Notes under the pieces: model-generated
The model's input: the letters and a program-made list of their open reading frames with translations, nothing else
Told to the model about the DNA's origin: nothing
Database searches by the model: none
Program-made: the position numbers and the translations under genes
From: an uncultured Duncaniella sp.
GTDB lineage: Bacteria; Bacteroidota; Bacteroidia; Bacteroidales; Muribaculaceae
DNA: 21,718 nt
Assembly: GCA_910589485.1 (NCBI GenBank)
Contig: CAJUSW010000017.1
Location: 1-21,718, forward strand
Direction of reading: 5' to 3'
In this document: in pieces, positions 21,094-21,718 of the stretch
How positions within the stretch are numbered: the first letter of the stretch is position 1
Layout: every line of letters begins with the position of its first letter

Positions 21094-21718
21094 ATGAAAC
21101 CAACGAGCCACAAGGTAACCCACCTAACCAAACGAATCCGGCGACCCGACATATGGTGTCTCCAATTCTCACGATTTCTCGGACGGGAACTCTCCCCCGT
21201 CGAGAAAACCGTCATATCCAGGCTCGAACGCGCACGTCGGCTCTCCCGCCCGCGCCCAATCGTAATCGTAGACCCCAAAGGCTACGACTCAACCGACCTC
21301 CTCCGCTCATATCTCGACTACCGCCTCGCAACATCCCCCGAGGGCGCAACCGCACTCCTCTACCTCTCACGCGAGGGGAAACAACGCGAATTCTCGGGCA
21401 TGTACCCCGAATACACCGGCTACACCCGCCGTCAGGTCAAAACCCTGCGCAAACGCATCCGTTACGCCTCCTACTCCCGCCCCGACAGTGTACGCGGCAC
21501 CTCACCCGCCTTCATGCTCCTGCTCAACGCCCAGGAATACAAAGGCTACTCCCCCATGCAACCCGACCCCGGGAAATTCCTCAGCCTCTGCTCCGCACTA
21601 TTCCCATTATTGTGCGGCATAGGCTTCCTTGTCATACACATAAACGTCGACAGGGAACAGATCCCCGCCTTCTTCTACCTCGGCATGCAGGGCCACACCA
21701 CACAGAGGCCCCCTAAAC
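21094..21718 (+). CDS. Uncharacterised repeat-borne protein, right copy (partial)
   Basis: The same protein as at 14-778, cut by the window edge after about 208 codons with no stop. It differs from the left copy mainly near the N-terminus: LQ for HP at 23-24, S for T, V for T and T for S between about 34 and 39, D for E near residue 68, and R for H in KTLRKR. From about residue 122 to 203 I find the two proteins identical. The codons are strongly C-rich, ending in C wherever possible. The frame is open from a promoter-proximal ATG, and the mutations that separate the two copies leave it intact, which supports a translated gene. Function unknown. Confidence 0.65.
   Translation, partial: MKPTSHKVTHLTKRIRRPDIWCLQFSRFLGRELSPVEKTVISRLERARRLSRPRPIVIVDPKGYDSTDLLRSYLDYRLATSPEGATALLYLSREGKQREFSGMYPEYTGYTRRQVKTLRKRIRYASYSRPDSVRGTSPAFMLLLNAQEYKGYSPMQPDPGKFLSLCSALFPLLCGIGFLVIHINVDREQIPAFFYLGMQGHTTQRPPK

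Larger units (their letters stand above)
20526..21718 (+). repeat. Right copy of the inverted repeated element
   Basis: Matches the reverse complement of about 154-1270. It starts with GGGTCAGCGGAT (20526-20537) next to unrelated sequence, which marks the inner border. The order is the same as on the left: GATCTATGG-type AT-rich stretch (20538-20610), C-rich module (20619-20864), short pyrimidine-rich repeats (about 20940-21000), promoter box, gene. It has about 76 extra bases in the C-rich module and many point differences upstream of the gene. It runs off the window. Confidence 0.85.

Overview
The window reads as a chromosomal segment of a Bacteroidales bacterium, plausibly Muribaculaceae; the family is an inference from gene content and style, not a match I could test. 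Two things support the phylum. Genes are preceded by the Bacteroidetes promoter form TTTG-N19/20-TAnnTTTG rather than sigma70 boxes. Several proteins have Bacteroidetes-type architectures: a eukaryote-like (GT3) glycogen synthase, a DUF3417 alpha-glucan phosphorylase, a Rex with the VPEPAIRRLPWYL N-terminus, and a small metallophosphatase of LpxH type.

Layout. (1) 1-1270 and 20526-21718 are inverted copies of one repeated element of at least 1.2 kb. Each carries the gene for a 254-aa protein I do not recognise, pointing outward, plus a mosaic of short repeats upstream. They bracket about 19.3 kb of otherwise ordinary chromosome. (2) 1271-2254 has no convincing protein gene. It holds direct repeats of the element border motif, a candidate minus-strand non-coding transcript (promoter at 2048-2079, terminator at 1414-1447), a 38-codon ORF and a hairpin. 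(3) 2255-4761: argC and gltX, translationally overlapped on the minus strand. (4) 4917-6133: rex, overlapped by a FAH-family protein that has lost its metal ligands; a bidirectional terminator follows, and opposite it lies a compact candidate small RNA. (5) 6382-7680: M18 aminopeptidase. (6) 7910-7982: tRNA-Pro(CGG). (7) 8155-8983: an AT-richer zeta-toxin-like kinase gene with a small acidic partner, the one clearly accessory gene pair in the core. (8) 9107-9739: nitroreductase lipoprotein. (9) 9827-14190: glycogen synthase and glycogen phosphorylase. (10) 14311-16123: family 2 glycosyltransferase and polyprenyl diphosphate synthase. (11) 16257-20187: polA, a SufT-like DUF59 protein and an LpxH-like phosphatase. 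(12) 20188-20525: an intergenic stretch with a strong promoter, a terminator-like hairpin and a 26-codon ORF resembling a lipoprotein signal peptide.

Functionally the core is housekeeping: arginine synthesis and Glu-tRNA charging, redox sensing, peptide turnover, glycogen synthesis and breakdown, quinone side-chain synthesis, DNA repair synthesis, Fe-S assembly and lipid A synthesis. The observations most worth following are the inverted element pair with its unknown protein, the two or three candidate small RNAs, the proofreading-dead look of PolA, and the pseudoenzyme look of the Rex-linked FAH protein. I saw no CRISPR array, rRNA, integrase or recognisable transposase.
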